64,000 bases of DNA from Mansonella perstans (Eukaryota > Nematoda > Chromadorea > Rhabditida > Onchocercidae), in the NCBI GenBank assembly GCA_037074765.1, contig JBAMDO010000044.1, forward strand, positions 1 through 64,000, given 5' to 3'. A program made the position numbers and the translations under genes. This document shows positions 34,001 to 47,658 of this stretch, piece by piece (the first letter of the stretch is position 1; each line of letters opens with the position of its first letter). The notes beneath the pieces were generated by a model. The model did no database searches. It was given only the letters and a program-made list of their open reading frames with translations, and was not told where the DNA came from.

Positions 34001-36283
34001 TACGTGAACATTTCTCGTTTCTATATGCAAACAATATCTAATTATAAAATTCTAGTAATTAATTTACTGACAATGTAAGAATTCGTATACACTAAGCTAA
34101 ATCCAAATTTTCGACTCTTCGTATTTTTTTTACGATTTTTATCACTTTCTTTTGCTTGTCATCTACACCGGTCACCTTACTTTTTTTTAATGGTTTCAGT
34201 ACACTAATATTACCGATGTATTGTAAAAGAATAATCAAATGAACCTCACCAATCGTACCACCACAACTTTAAATGACTAAACAACTATCCAGTAACAGAG
34301 TATAAGAAATGCAAAGCCTGTCCCCAATATTCTACTGTAGTGCTTTTGTGATCCAAAATGGCGTATTGACCCCCACCTGTTTCCCCACAAACACTCCCAC
34401 ATTTCTGTTCTTTATCCCTTCTCCCTTCCACTCAATAATATATTCAAACTTGCACCCCAGTAATCTCTCTGTCTTGGCTTTTCATGATTTGCAGTCGATC
34501 GCGACACAGATCCACATATCTTTTACTAAAAATTTTATGGGGCAAAATAAGGCTACACGAAAATCACGATAAATTGATTTAGTGTAACAAATTAAAAAAA
34601 CATCAGACAATACACAAATATTTGCTTTGAAATAAAGTGCAGAACAAAAAAAGGGGTATCCAATTCAAATGTATCAGGCCAAGAAGGAGAGCAAATAGAA
34701 CATCATATCAGAGAAGTTCTATAGCACTGTTCATCAGCATTGAAGAGCATCGGTTCAAAGAATCAAAAAGAGAGAATGCGTAGCATCGGGAAATTCGTTT
34801 ATAACCGGAGAAGAACCAGGATCAGCTTAGATAAAACAACGAGTATCCAGAACTTAACTCGAATTCTTAACGAATGATTGGAAACTCTCTATTGAAAAGT
34901 AATTCCCTACAGTAGACTGATCACCTCAAAAATTGACTTCATTGGAAGTGAACCGGAACAGAAAACTAAAAGGCATATGGATCTTAAAACATCTCCAATG
35001 CAACCGACAATTCACCTCACAATAGACTGCTAGAAACAAGCGAATACAGCAACAGAGAGATGGCAGTAGTATCGACGACGAAAGACAACTGCTAGTCATT
35101 TTGACACATACCGGACCAGAACTATGATGATCACAGTTTGCTACAAAGCCGAAAATCGAGGATCAGTGCTTTACGATTTTGTACCGCGCCTTTTACAGCT
35201 TATTCTATTCATCTGCACAAACTTATTTTTTGATTGAAGCAATAATACAAATAAGGAACGGAATCGTGCTCGTGACACAATTTTCCCGGCCTAGGCCGCC
35301 GTTTAAAATGGATGGCGGTCGACCATACTTGTATATCGTCACGGCACGCTTCACGCTGCACCATCTGTATCACTAGTTCGATGTCTATTTTCGAAGTAAA
35401 CTGTTCAAAAACGGAGATAAAATAATACCTAAATGTAGCATCGGACAACTCGCCTTGCTCCGTAATCCTCATATTTTCCCCTTCCCTCCTGCAACATTTA
35501 AAGCAATACGTGGAGGTATGCAAATAGCAATGGAAGATACATTTTCAATGATCACTGAATAATCAGCAAGAATAAAAACGTTTTTTTTGCCGGGTATTTG
35601 CTTTAAAAAATTAGAAGAAATACTAACTGTATAAAAAAAAAAGCCGAGGAATTCTTAGTTCATGAGAGGAGTTCTTGCACATACACCAAAAAGTAGAGAT
35701 TATCTAATGCGCAAAAAATTTGAACAACAAATAGGATTTATGAACTACGACGAAGGCTCCCGCTCTCTCCTACTCCAAAACAAATTAAAACAATTTATTG
35801 AGTGCATTACTAAAGAACAGGAAGACATGCAGTTAGGACGAACAGTCCATCTGATAATGAAATCCTGCAAAGCTTAAATTGAAAGAGATTATCCGTTTCT
35901 AGCTACTGAGATTAGCCAAACTTCGATTCCGACTGCAGAAATTTTATATAAAACGAAGATAAAGGTATACCATATGAAAGACAGGAAAATGAACTGACTT
36001 CAAAAGCCATGAATTAAAGAAAATAAAAACAACAAAAACAAAAATGAATTTTTGATGGTATATGCGTACTTATTTTTATTATATTAGAAAAGTAGAAAAA
36101 ATTCAGAAAAAAGCAGATATGCTCATGAATATGAATTATGCGCAAAGAATGCTCTATTGAAGATAAAACGCTAACTTTGTGAAATAAAAAAACCGCAGAA
36201 GGAAGAAATAGTAAATAAATTGCATGATAAATGTGAACTTTTTTGCAAAAAAAATTCTGGCATAATAACACCGAGGTTCGCTT
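31087..36283. other. Intergenic region between the GATA gene and Argonaute
   Basis: About 5.2 kb between two convergent genes. A poly(A) signal AATAAA for the GATA gene lies at 31136-31141. The rest is AT-rich with no recognised exon. The block 34.66-36.0 kb is less AT-rich and coding-like in texture and is described separately. Confidence 0.55.
34660..35990. other. Compositionally distinct block, possible decayed coding element
   Basis: This stretch is less AT-rich than its surroundings and has longer open frames on both strands: 35209-35523 on the minus strand (104 codons) and 35662-35877 on the plus strand (71 codons). One plus-strand frame from 34681 to about 35120 is coding-like but broken by regularly spaced stops. 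I recognise no family. It could be the remains of a mobile element or of a gene, or unannotated 3' sequence of the Argonaute gene. Confidence 0.3.
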
Positions 36284-39200
36284 TCAAGCGAAATACATGA
36301 CATTGTTTGCATCTGGATGGACTTGAACTGCACGCGCCATGTTGCTCAAAGTCGTATCTTCACTTGTTCCAGAAGGCTGAGAACCTTCGCCGCTGTAACA
36401 GAGTACTCATTTAGAGAAGATGTTATTACAAGGCAACTTTTCCGCACGTTGCAATAATTTACTTTGAAAACCAGTACCAATAGCAAAATGTATTATGGAA
36501 TCTTCCTAATAATGAGAGCAGTAAACAAAAAGCAGTAAACGTCCAACATAATTATTGTTTCATAATCTGATGGTTTATGTAATGTGGATGATAAAAGTTA
36601 AATACCTGTCATGTTCGCGATCAACCAAATGATAACGAGCTCTAAACGCTACCAAATGTGCATAATAAGCAGGCGCAGGAATTGAAACAGATCTTGTACA
36701 ACGGACATACGTATGGCACATCTGGTATGTTAACTGCTGTAGCTCATCAGCACTCAGCTGATTATCATCCCAAAGTACATGATAATGTGATGGACGAGAT
36801 GTTCCCTGAAACCACAATGAAAATATATACAAAGCGGTTTAGACATTATATCCCCCATAACCTTCAAAAGACAACATCATATTAATGTTTAAACATCAGA
36901 AGAAGAGTTACGAAACGCACAGCTCGTCACTCTGCTTCGATGTTTGAATTTTAGAAACACGACTTTTTAACATAAGTAAAATTTCGAGTACAAATAAATT
37001 TCAAAATATTTCTTTGATAAAGTTCTACTCATTTTTTTCTCGAAGTCTCTTAGCACAGCAACTAATTGCAATAAATGATTTACACTTACATCCAAAAATT
37101 AGGGGCTACTAAATAACCATACAGAGCTCCGCTCACCAAAAAAAAATACACAAATAACATTGAGAAAAAAAACCTGAATTCCTGCGTGTGAACAAAGGTA
37201 AAAATCAAATTCAGTAGGGTGTGTTATACCAACATCAACTGTTGTTCCAGGTGGAATATTAAAAGCTTTTCCAACCTTAAATAATAACGTTATCCAATGG
37301 GTCACAATGCACAAAACAATACTATTCAACAAAAGTTTGCCGTTTTAGCAATTTATCATTCATCAGTAGTGAAGCAAGATTATCTACTAAACTTTAAATT
37401 TAAATACATTACCTGATCTTTCTTATCGACAGCAAATAAACGAGTGTGATGTCTTTTCTGTACAGCAATAAATGTTATACCTGGCTGATAGTCCTCTTCC
37501 AGTAACATGCAAGATTCGCGCAGTGCCCGCAATTCATATTGCAAAACCTATAAATCAGTTGAAAAATAATGCTCTACTGTATAGTCCACGTCGTAGACTA
37601 ACATTGCATGACTACACTCACATTGAAGAACTGCCCCTCTGATACACCATCACGGTAAATAATGATTCGAGTAGGTTTAAAATGAGTAGAACGATAAAAC
37701 TGAATAAGAAGTTCGCGTGCCATATATGTTAGGTCACTGATTATTTCCTGAAAAAAAAATTATTAGATTTAAAAAAAATTAGATAAAAAGACAAAAGTAC
37801 CAGACGTGAAAGTAGCTTTATTTAACATGTTTAACTAAACCGGAAATCTTATTACCTGCCGATGAGCTTGTACACGAACTGTAGCTGCATAACGCGACGG
37901 ATGAGCATCCATACTTCCAACAACAGCCGCAATGGACGGTTTACGGGAATCACCAGCGGGAGGATGCGTTATATCACAGCCAAGGAATATCACTAAAATG
38001 TCAGTTCCTCTTAAATGTGATGTTTTTCCTACTTTTAAAGATTACCTGTAGTAAAACACACTTAAACTCAAATAATCAGTCAGTAAAAAAAATCCTATGC
38101 GGAATAAATCTCAAAGTTGATACTATGCCTAACGTACTTTATCTATCCCATTTGATGCAATCACCGAGAAAAAGTGAATGCTAAACATACCCGCGACTCA
38201 AGCATCTCCTAAAACAATGGCGATCAGCTCCTAAAAGAAAGTGAATGCAAATCATTCTGGATACCTGGTTCAGTAAAAATTCTGGGACGAACAGCAGGCA
38301 GAAGAATCGAATTCACACCACCCAATTTAACGTTCATTTTCAAACACAAATTAGACAAAGTCTGGGGTGTTGTCTTGATTACATTTCTTGCCTGCACACA
38401 TTGCGTAGCAATGCCTAATACTGTGTCACCAACTCGTTTCACTTCGGCTAAGAAGAAAATTCCTTTGATTTATGATAAAAAAATATCGCGACTTATCAAA
38501 ACATGAATCAGTATCAAGCAAATAAAAAATGACTGAAAGGGGACATCAATAATGCAGATGAATGTTACAATATCCAATGACAATTTAACCTGGCCATTGA
38601 TTCCTCGAGAATACTGATTTTACTTAAATCTTCTTTGTTAAATTTCAACTTTATTGCATATCAAACAACAGTTACTATGTGCATAAGAATAGAAGGAAAA
38701 ACAAGACCTAAATAAATTACCGTATACTGGTGTTTTTCCAGGAAGGACAACGCAAACAAGTTGAATGTTTATAAATGAACTTTTGAGGTATTTGAACATC
38801 GGTTCTACTTGATCAACACCAACTGCATATTTGCAAAAACATGGCTGCCCCATTATCGGCATACCCGCATCATTAGAGATCCGCTGCAACTGTGTAGTGA
38901 AATTGCTGAAATGACAACAGTGAGAGCTGCAACCTTAAAGCGATATTAAAAGTAAGGAATAAGAGTTGTAAACAATTTTAAGATCAAGGATTGCACTTGT
39001 AAGATTTGGAGCTTGGCCACAACAACAATAAAAAACCATTTGCTAACCGGAGATCATTTTCTTTAACATGTTGCTGCTGCGCAAAGCAAGCAATTGCCCA
39101 AACTTTCACCTCCACACCTGTATGGAACTGCTTTCCACGCATGTCCCAAACGCCTTGGTTGGGTAACGCTGTTGCTTTCGTTCGACCACCATAAAGCAAC

Positions 39201-42200
39201 TTTGGTGCATTCAGTACCCGACCTTTTACCTTAAAGTGTTTTGGAAAATAAATATAATATATGCAATTCAGCTAAAAACTCTATAGTAATAATCTCACGA
39301 ATTCATCCTCCTCATACAAACGGATGATATTACCATGGAAGCTCAAACTAATGAAGCGTGAATTATAGTGCCGGACTTACTTCTGTCATTGCCGGATTTA
39401 TTGCAATACCGAATTCGTGAGCAAATGGATCGGCATTATACTCAGCTTTCCGAACCAAATTTGATATCTCACGTTCACGTTCCGGTGCAGACCGCGCTGT
39501 TGTCTGAAATAGGCTTACCAAACATTTTGCATAGTTTTTAAAACTTGTTCCAGAACTACTTAATTATTAGAATTTCATTAAATTCAACCTTAATCATTGC
39601 ACTAGTTTGTGTATCCGTAAGTTTCTTGATGCAACGCTGCCCAGGAACAATATTACATACTTCCGGTGGCAAATATGTATGTTTTTGCTCTTGACCCACT
39701 TGAAGGCATGGCAAGTGCGGATACTTCAGCTGCATGTGGTATTTGTCGTAAAAGTATTTGGTAACCGTACAATCAATGGTTTGTCCCGAATCCAGTTGCA
39801 ACGGAAATCTTTAAGTGTTAATAACTGATAAATAAAGATTTTCTAAGAAAACTTTGAACATAGGAACACAGTAAACATCATTTGTCGATAACTGTTACAC
39901 TACAGAAATGGTAATGAACTAACGTCTGTACTTGAGCTGCTCTTCGAGTAACATTACACACTCGATATTTACGTCGCATAGAACCACAGTGAGTTATCTC
40001 AATTTTCAAACCACGTATTTCCTTAGTGAATTTAACACGCTGAGCATCTGAGAGTGAACGGCGATCAGATAACGCTTGTACCGGTACTTCCAACACCTCC
40101 GCAATAAATTCAATCACAGGCATTGAGCGATAAAATGCAGTCGCCGAAACTGAAACACAAAATTGGAATCGATAAACAATAACGTATGGTGACGCAATTT
40201 ACAACCAACAAATCACTAACTACGCAAAAATAACCTCTGAGATTTCATTCGTCTCAGTTACATCGTAGAGATGTTTCCGTCGGTGTGCTTATATTTCCCT
40301 AAGAAGGTATAAGATCTATTTCACGGACCTTAACTCCGTTTTATCTATTCCAAAATCAGACAGGGAATGCAAAAGCAATTTTTTTCCCGTATAGAAACAA
40401 CTAAATAGTAAAAGAAACCGGAATCGTCAATAAATAAAACCCATTCTATTAAAGATAAAGTCATAAAGACACACCGTCAATATTGAGCATCATTTTCCAT
40501 TGGCTTGGTCGCACACTTTGGTGGAAACCGAACCAAACTTCCCGACCACCACCGAGCTTACTTTCCGTATGATACTGCTGAGCATGTGGTGATGGCGGCG
40601 AGAAGAATGACCGTCCAACAGGAGTGTACCTAAAATTCAATCCAATAGCATTCCGTGATATTTATTTGATTACAATGTAACAGATACATAGGACCGCACC
40701 TATGATCTTTTTATTTGTAAAATGTTTAAACGAAAATCCATGAATTTTTCTTTTTATCTTACTTTAAACTAGGTAGATGTCGCAAAATTACATCCATTGC
40801 TTGTACAGATTCAAAAGGCACTTGACGGACTCGTCCCTCCATTGCATCTTCTAGAGCCGATAATGAAACCTGAAAAAAAAAAAAAAAAAAAAAAAACTAT
40901 CTTTTCAATACCAACAATTTAAAATTTTTAACGAAGCGAAGAACCAATGAAGACTAAACATAAGTTACCGTGGAAACCCATTTAATGGCAACGGTAAACT
41001 GCCGATCGACAGCAGAGTCTCCTGGTAGTGTAACTTCCAATTCCAGCCGTTCGCGTCCAATTGGCAGTGGATCTCGAGTATACATATTACGTTTTCCGTC
41101 ATATACTGGACGGATATTGCTGAACACCTTTTGGTAAGCACGAATCATGGTGTTCACGATTTCTCTAAAATCATGAAAATAGAACCTCTGAAAAGAGCAA
41201 AAAATTTTAAATCGCTGAAATCAATGAGCGAAGAATGCTGAACCTGTTAACTCGACGTGGGCATTTGTCCGGTTGCACATCAATAGAGTAATGCTGGATA
41301 TTACCTCCTGGTATACGAACAGCGAAATGATTAGCGCGTAAAACAATTGCGCGTCCTTCTATGCCGTGATTGGGTCTCCGAGGACATTGGAATTGTAATG
41401 GTCCTGCAATAAGCTGATATAACCTGATTGCTAATTACAGATTTCCTCATCCCGATAAACAGACAGAAAATCTATTAGGTCTCAGTTGCAAGAATGATTA
41501 CCTTTACCTTCCAAAACTCCAACTAAAACCATTATATAAACTACCAAAAAACCATCCAAACCACTCAGAAAACTTGGATATAATCTCTCACCAGATGGCT
41601 GCCCAGGTGGACGTTGTAACAGAACATTAGCTGGAGGAGGCAGGGGTGCTTCCGAGCCATCACCACTTCCTACTGGCCCACCGGGAGCCAAAGACCCAGG
41701 GGGACGATTATCGAATGACGGTGCTCCACCGCTACCACCAAGCATCATTTGCATGGGTGCAGAGCTGACTTGAGCTAATTGGTAAGCATCCTGTAAAATG
41801 ATAAAAATTGTGCTGTAAATAGTGAATAATACATCAATGAATAATACGCATTTCATTAACCAAAAAGGTAGCAGTTATTAAACGACGGACATCAGTAAGA
41901 TTTGATTTCAATATCCAGCGGGAATGAAAAGATGAACAGACCTGAAGTGGTGCCTGCAAAGCTGTTTGCTGTTGTGGCTGTTGCGGAATATGATACTGGT
42001 TGCTCCCAGCCTGCGGAAACTGATGACTGCCCAACATATTTGGTACTTGCTGCAGAAATGGCTGATATGGCGCCATACTCGAGGTCGATGTACCCTGCCG
42101 CTCTCCAAAATTAAACGCCTCTGTAAATATCGCCAGTATTACTATATAAATACAAGTTAATGACGAAAAATCGTTTTTTTTCGATAAAGACTCATACAAG

Positions 42201-42427
42201 CAAGGCTGGTCGGCGGCACTTGAACAAGATACTACATCTCATAATATAATTAATCAGCTTTCGCCTATTGTCTTACAATAGCGCATATTAAAATGTGCAA
42301 ATTGAAACATCCAGAAAAGGAAACGTAACTTACTCATAGTTTCATTGTGGCTTCTAAAGAAACAAACAACGGAAAACTAACCCAACATACTCATAACTTG
42401 TTGTTGCTGCTGATCGATTGCTGTCAT
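36284..42427 (-). CDS. alg-1: Argonaute protein, ALG-1/ALG-2 (miRNA) class
   Basis: Core protein of the miRNA-induced silencing complex. Nineteen minus-strand exons join in phase to 989 residues: 42427-42382, 42120-41942, 41790-41592, 41403-41244, 41164-40969, 40869-40763, 40629-40475, 40149-39924, 39808-39589, 39503-39381, 39229-39048, 38905-38721, 38447-38265, 37992-37856, 37747-37622, 37547-37413, 37275-37174, 36805-36606, 36392-36284. A Gln/Pro/Gly-rich N-terminus (1-140) is followed by the N domain ([11 protein letters not shown]), PAZ (about 345-480), MID (HVKENDLR) and PIWI (about 640-960). The slicer residues look intact: Asp near 727 (GCDITHPP), Glu near 767 (RQEIISD), Asp near 799 (YRDGVSEG), His near 937 ([12 protein letters not shown]). 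The C-terminus ends NNVMYFA as in animal AGOs. Whether it is ALG-1 or ALG-2 cannot be decided here. Confidence 0.97.
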
Positions 42428-43569
42428 TTCTTGTTTTCAGTTACACTCTATCCAAAGAACTGGACTGTTATCGATAAGGCTAAAATGATTCAAAAATAAA
42501 GTATACCATAAATATTGAATGTAGCAACTGACAGTAAATAAAAATGGAGAAAAACTGGCATTGCAACTTTATAAACTAACGAACAGAATAAAATGAGCGT
42601 TGCTTAACTTGTATCCACCTAATCAATCACTGTATATAGCTATCCACTCTCTGCGCATCCTAAACAAGTCTCTGTGAAAGTATTTACTAATGCATGATCA
42701 TTCTACATTATAGTAGACACGTCCGTTTGAAACCTTACACATTTTTTCAAATACATGATCTCATACGTTTAAAAAAACATGAACCTGCCTTGATTTGCTT
42801 CAAAATATATTTCAAATTTGAGCATATTTCAAAAGAATAATTTTGCTGCTCAAAAGAAAAAAAAAAAAGAAAATGACCGATTAGTAAACATCCCTGTTTG
42901 ACTAAAAGGAATTTCTGATTGACAAGCATTAAACACACAGTAGTAAAACTAAAGCATATTCTGGTAAAAAAAAACTAACTCTAACCTTGTCGCTTTTAAC
43001 AGTGCACGAGAGATCAGATATGAAAGAACGATAAAATTGATAATACAAAGATATCATTCACATTAATATATAAGAATAGCTTACGCAACTGTATCACACA
43101 TCGCGTGTTTGCATAAGCCCTAAAAATATCAAAAATATTAGCAACAATGATGAAATGATTAAGTAATTAACTCGTTTCATACTTGTAAATCGTCGTTCAA
43201 TGATCTCTTTGTTTATACATTTATATTACAGCACATATCTAATTCTATAATCTAATAAAAACAAAAGAAATTCCTTAATTCACACTAATTAACTAATTAT
43301 TTCACTATTGCTATCTTTCTCATACATATATTAAAAAAGTTTACATTGCTATGAAATCATAAAAACTATTTTTTGTTAATTGAATTCTACCTAATTTGTA
43401 TATTAAAATCATGAAATTTTCTTTATTAAAACTTTCCCATAATTAATTTTATTGTTTTTCAGACCGCACGTAATTAATCCTCCATTAATTCCAATAGTAT
43501 TAAGATTGATTTATAAGAAAGATTATTCCTTCCTATTTTATTAATTCTTCTTCAAAAGTCATAAAACAT

Positions 43570-43735
43570 TGACCCAAGTTCCGCTCCGTTCCGTTTCCCG
43601 TTGGTCTCACCACGCGACCGACCATTTATTCAACCCCATGCAATGCGATAGAATCGCACGCGTTAGACACATCGAGAACGCAACGCGTGTCACAGCAAGA
43701 AGGTCAGAGTGAGAATGCTATTGGCGGGAATAAAG
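43570..43735. promoter_or_regulatory. CpG-rich island, candidate Argonaute promoter
   Basis: Locally GC- and CpG-rich sequence in a strongly AT-rich background, 1.1-1.3 kb upstream of the Argonaute ATG. It includes the inverted repeat CACGCGTT (43657-43664) with AACGCGTG (43682-43689). The position and contrast in composition suggest a promoter or an untranslated first exon; this is inference. Confidence 0.4.
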
Positions 43736-46726
43736 GAAGAAGAAAAAGAACGAAATATAATAATATCTAACGATAGAGAAATGATGGAACAAGAAATAAT
43801 GTATTCAAGATGGTGTAACAAAAAGATGAAGAATAATGTGCGCAGAGAAAAAAAAAAAAAAATTTGTTGGTGAAAAAAAAAAAAAACATATTGGCGATGA
43901 GAGATTCAAGAAAAAGTTCAGGAAGCCATTAAAGAATTTATTTGAAAGTACAGGGGAGAAATAAAAGTATAGGGACCAGCAGTTAACAGATAGTTATAAG
44001 ATTTGGTAAATATGTTCATTGATTGACCTATGACCTATATCAATTATTCTATCTAACAAGTATATGGGATAATTTGAAAGATCAAATAGATTGAGCACAC
44101 ATAAAACTATCATATCGTAAGTTACAAGCAATAGCAGCAAGTTTTATTCCATTGCAAAAAGATTTATTTCGGAGATAAAATATTTTTTGTTGTTGAAAGA
44201 AATGTTTTGAAGAAAGCAATGAGTGCAAAAGAGATTTCTCTTATCTAAAATACATTCATTCATTTAGATAAATCAAAAAAGTGATTAGAAAAAGAAAAAC
44301 ATCTTAAAAAAAAAGCAAATGAGAAGTTAGTTTACTATGTACAATGATGTTTGGTCACTAACTAAAAGGGTCAAAGTGATTAGTTGAGAAAGCAATCATC
44401 ATTACTCTATCTATCACTGCTGACCTTTCCTCCTTTTGGCCTAAATCAATTGAATGTTGTGTATGTATGACTGTTAGATATATGTATGGGCAAAATTACG
44501 ACGATAAAAGATATGGTACTTATTGGAGAGATAGAAGATTGTAAGAGAAAAAATGAGGAGAAGGAAGAGAAGAAAAGATGATACCTGAGGTATATACAAC
44601 GAATGTCCTTTGGGTACATTTACCACATAAATATATCGGATGAGGGGGCAGAACATCTTAAGAAAACTTTAGTATAGATGCGCGTACATTTGACCTTGTG
44701 CTGCTTATACCATACATTATTTTATTAATCATAAAAACATATCCCTCACACTTAAAGGTCACAACGTATTCAACGCAATCTTTTTTTTTTTTTTGCACAT
44801 TATTAAGCGATATGAAAAGAGAAAAGAAAAGAATTTCGATGAAAAAAAAAAAAAATATTTATTAGAAAAAAAAATTTGTTAATTTTGTTTATGTAAATAG
44901 TTTTTAAACAATATATCATACATTACTATATGACCGACCACTTTAGCATTCTTTCTATCAACTTTCATTTGAGAAAATTTAACTCTTTCAAGAAGAATGT
45001 TTCTTCATGGCAAATCATCAAAAGCATAACATTGAAACAAAAAAAAAAACTCTTTAAGAAATTTTAATTTTTATAAATTTAAATTAAAAAAAAAAAGTGA
45101 AATCCTAACGAAACGATGAAACTTTTATACGTATTTGTTTGAGAATTATGGGATAAATGTGATAATTAGTAAGTTGTTCTTGTTGATAAAAAAAAAAAAA
45201 AAAAAAAAAGAATTATACATACATTTGAAATAATAAATTTTGAATAAGCATAATATTGATTAAAAATGAAAGCATATATGATAAATCATTGATTATCAAA
45301 AAGATAGTTTAAAAGTTTGAATTGAGGAAAAATTTTTATGAATATTTGGAAAGGAGCAATGGTAGCAAATGTTATAAGATCGAATGCCAATAGCAACAGA
45401 ACAGTTAAGTGTAAGATATGACACTGAATAATAATGAACGATGTACCATCGTTCATTTATATGTATCCAACTTCTCTTACTGCCGAAAATACAAGGTTGA
45501 CCATAGATCATAAGCCTACATCGATGGTCATTCGTGGTCATTGGTGAAATAGCATCAATTTAATTAGATTTTGAAATCAAATGCTATTAATAACATTTTA
45601 TATACGCACACTTGTGATGAAAGCATCAAACAAGATGTAGCTAATTTTTGATTCAAAATTATCAACAGATCATATTTTTTCACAAATTCCGGAAATAGCA
45701 ATACTTCCTAAATTTGAGAAATGATCTGCAATTTTTTATATTTAAATCATTGCTATCCAATTTTTGGCTATTTAGCGCATCTTATTATCGTTGAAGATAT
45801 GACTGGAAAAAAAAAACGCTAATAAATATAGAAATTAATCAAATTAAAATCAACAAAAATAAAAATCGTTTGAATGATTGATTTCACTGAAAGAAAGAAA
45901 CGTAAATTCGTTCACTGAAATCGATCATTTCCAATGAAAAATGAAACTGATTGTCATCAATGCGGCGAAATTCGAATAATCACAATAAAAACATTGCTCC
46001 GAATAAGCTTAATAATGAACAATGGTTAGCACATGAACCTCCGAAATATCCTTCCTATTCTTTCGGCTGCCACATCTAGGGCCTGTGTGGTATTTCCTGG
46101 TCCATCATTGTTAGCTCTGAAATTTCCATTTATGTAGCTGTTTTTTTTTTTTTTTTTGTTTTAAATTATGATTAATTTGATTGAGGGTAGTTACTGAAAT
46201 GGTAATGCTCACATCTTAGGAATGGCAGAGACTGACGAGAGGACAGAGTGGTTAGAGAGAAATACAGGTTGACGAAGTTTTGCGAAGTTTGGTCTCGAAA
46301 TTTAGAAAGAATCAATGAATTGGGTGGGTAATATAATGGATATCTTTATCTTATCAGCTTTTATCTTATCTCCATACATTAGATAATTAAATAATAGGCA
46401 AGAAATGAAATGACACCTTATCCTAGCTAAAATTTAAACTCACAACAATGTTTGTTCATATATTGTGAGTGTTTTCACATACTGGCTAATCTGTGTTCAT
46501 CTTGTGAAGAATAAAACAGGTACATCAATTATCCATGGAACAATGGAACAGTGTGATGTATGATGTTTCATATGATTTGAAGAGAATAAAATGAATGAGA
46601 TATAACTTTGTAAACACTAAAGTTACCTATACTATGATATGATATTTACATTACTGCTCAATTGTTATCCTTTATCTTTTCAATAATTTCATTGCTAGTA
46701 AAAGTAACAATCATTTGTAAGTATTT

Positions 46727-46729
46727 CAG
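46727..46729 (+). promoter_or_regulatory. Probable spliced-leader acceptor of TRAPPC1
   Basis: GTATTTCAG ends 6 bases before the ATG, a typical position for trans-splicing in nematodes. Confidence 0.55.
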
Positions 46730-46735
46730 GATTAA

Positions 46736-47658
46736 ATGACAATATTCAATTTCTATTTGTTTAATCGAGATGGCGCATGTGTTCTGTATAAAGAATGGAA
46801 ACGAGAAAAGAAGGCAATGATATCAATGGAACAGGTGCTATTCATGATTTTTTTTTTTTTTCAAAAATAATTTCCTAAAATAATATCATATCCAAACGTG
46901 AAAGTTGCAAAAAAAAAAATGATCATTTTGTTTTTTTGTTGTAAGAATGTTAATAATAAAAATGCTTACAGGAACTTAAATTAATGTATGGTATGTTATT
47001 ATCATTGCGCTCATTCGCTTTAAAACTTTCCACAGCAGCTGGGTTAGTTTCTGGATTTCATTTCAATTTAATTGCTTGTTTGCATAGATATTTTATTCAC
47101 ATTTTGGGGAGTATTCTTCTTTCCATTTTTATTTCATCTATCTATAATCATATAAACTTGAAGACGATTAAATGAGTGCAGAAGACACGTGGAAAATTAT
47201 TTTGAATTCAAAAAAAGTAAATAATTTTCAGAATTCAACAAGTGAATAGTTTTGAAACTAACCAGTATAAATTGAATTATTTGGAAACACCTACTGGATT
47301 GAGAATGGTCCTCAATACGGATCCAAATGCAACTGGAATTCCGGAGCTTATGCGTAGCATTTACCAGGTAATGGATAGCACTATATTTGCATTTTCATTC
47401 ACTCAACTTAATCAAACGAAGATGCAGCATTTTGTTGTACTTCGACTGAAACTGTAAGTGTTTGGAAGAATGCTTTATCGTGTACTGGTTCGGAAAGGAG
47501 TGACATATGAATGTACAATTAAAGTCATGCGTGTGTAAATTAAGGCATATGTTGATGGAGTGATAAAAAATGTGCTGATTGAAAGTAATACGCAATCGAG
47601 CAATGAACTCTTCAATAATCGACTTGAGCAACTAGTTCAGAAACATCCGGCATTTTGA
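46736..47658 (+). CDS. trpp-1: TRAPP complex subunit 1 (TRAPPC1/Bet5)
   Basis: Small longin-fold core subunit of the TRAPP complexes, which activate Rab1/Ypt1 in ER-Golgi and Golgi traffic. Four exons, 46736-46834, 46972-47042, 47232-47367 and 47545-47658, join in phase to 139 residues (human 145). The start MTIFNFYLFNRDGACVLYKE aligns with the family N-terminus. Exon 2 has the ELKLMYGMLLSLRSF block, exon 3 the signature YLETPTGLRMVLNTD, and exon 4 the end of the longin fold (SSNELFNNRLEQLV). The ATG is set by the conserved MT-hydrophobic start and by an acceptor 6 bases upstream. An AATAAA signal lies at 47808-47813, about 150 bases past the stop. No truncation or missing block is seen. Confidence 0.95.

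Larger units (their letters stand above)
42428..46735. other. Shared upstream region of Argonaute and TRAPPC1, no gene seen
   Basis: Divergent promoter region of about 4.3 kb. It contains a short CpG-rich island at about 43570-43735 with an inverted repeat, and many poly-A/T runs. A non-coding first exon of the Argonaute gene may lie here. No coding exon recognised. Confidence 0.55.

Noticed and set aside
34309..34572. 87-codon open frame on the plus strand
   Set aside because: C-rich local sequence gives an open frame, but there is no domain, signal or splice support.
41902..42160. Several overlapping open frames on both strands within Argonaute exon 2
   Set aside because: Shadows of the Gln/Pro-rich coding exon.
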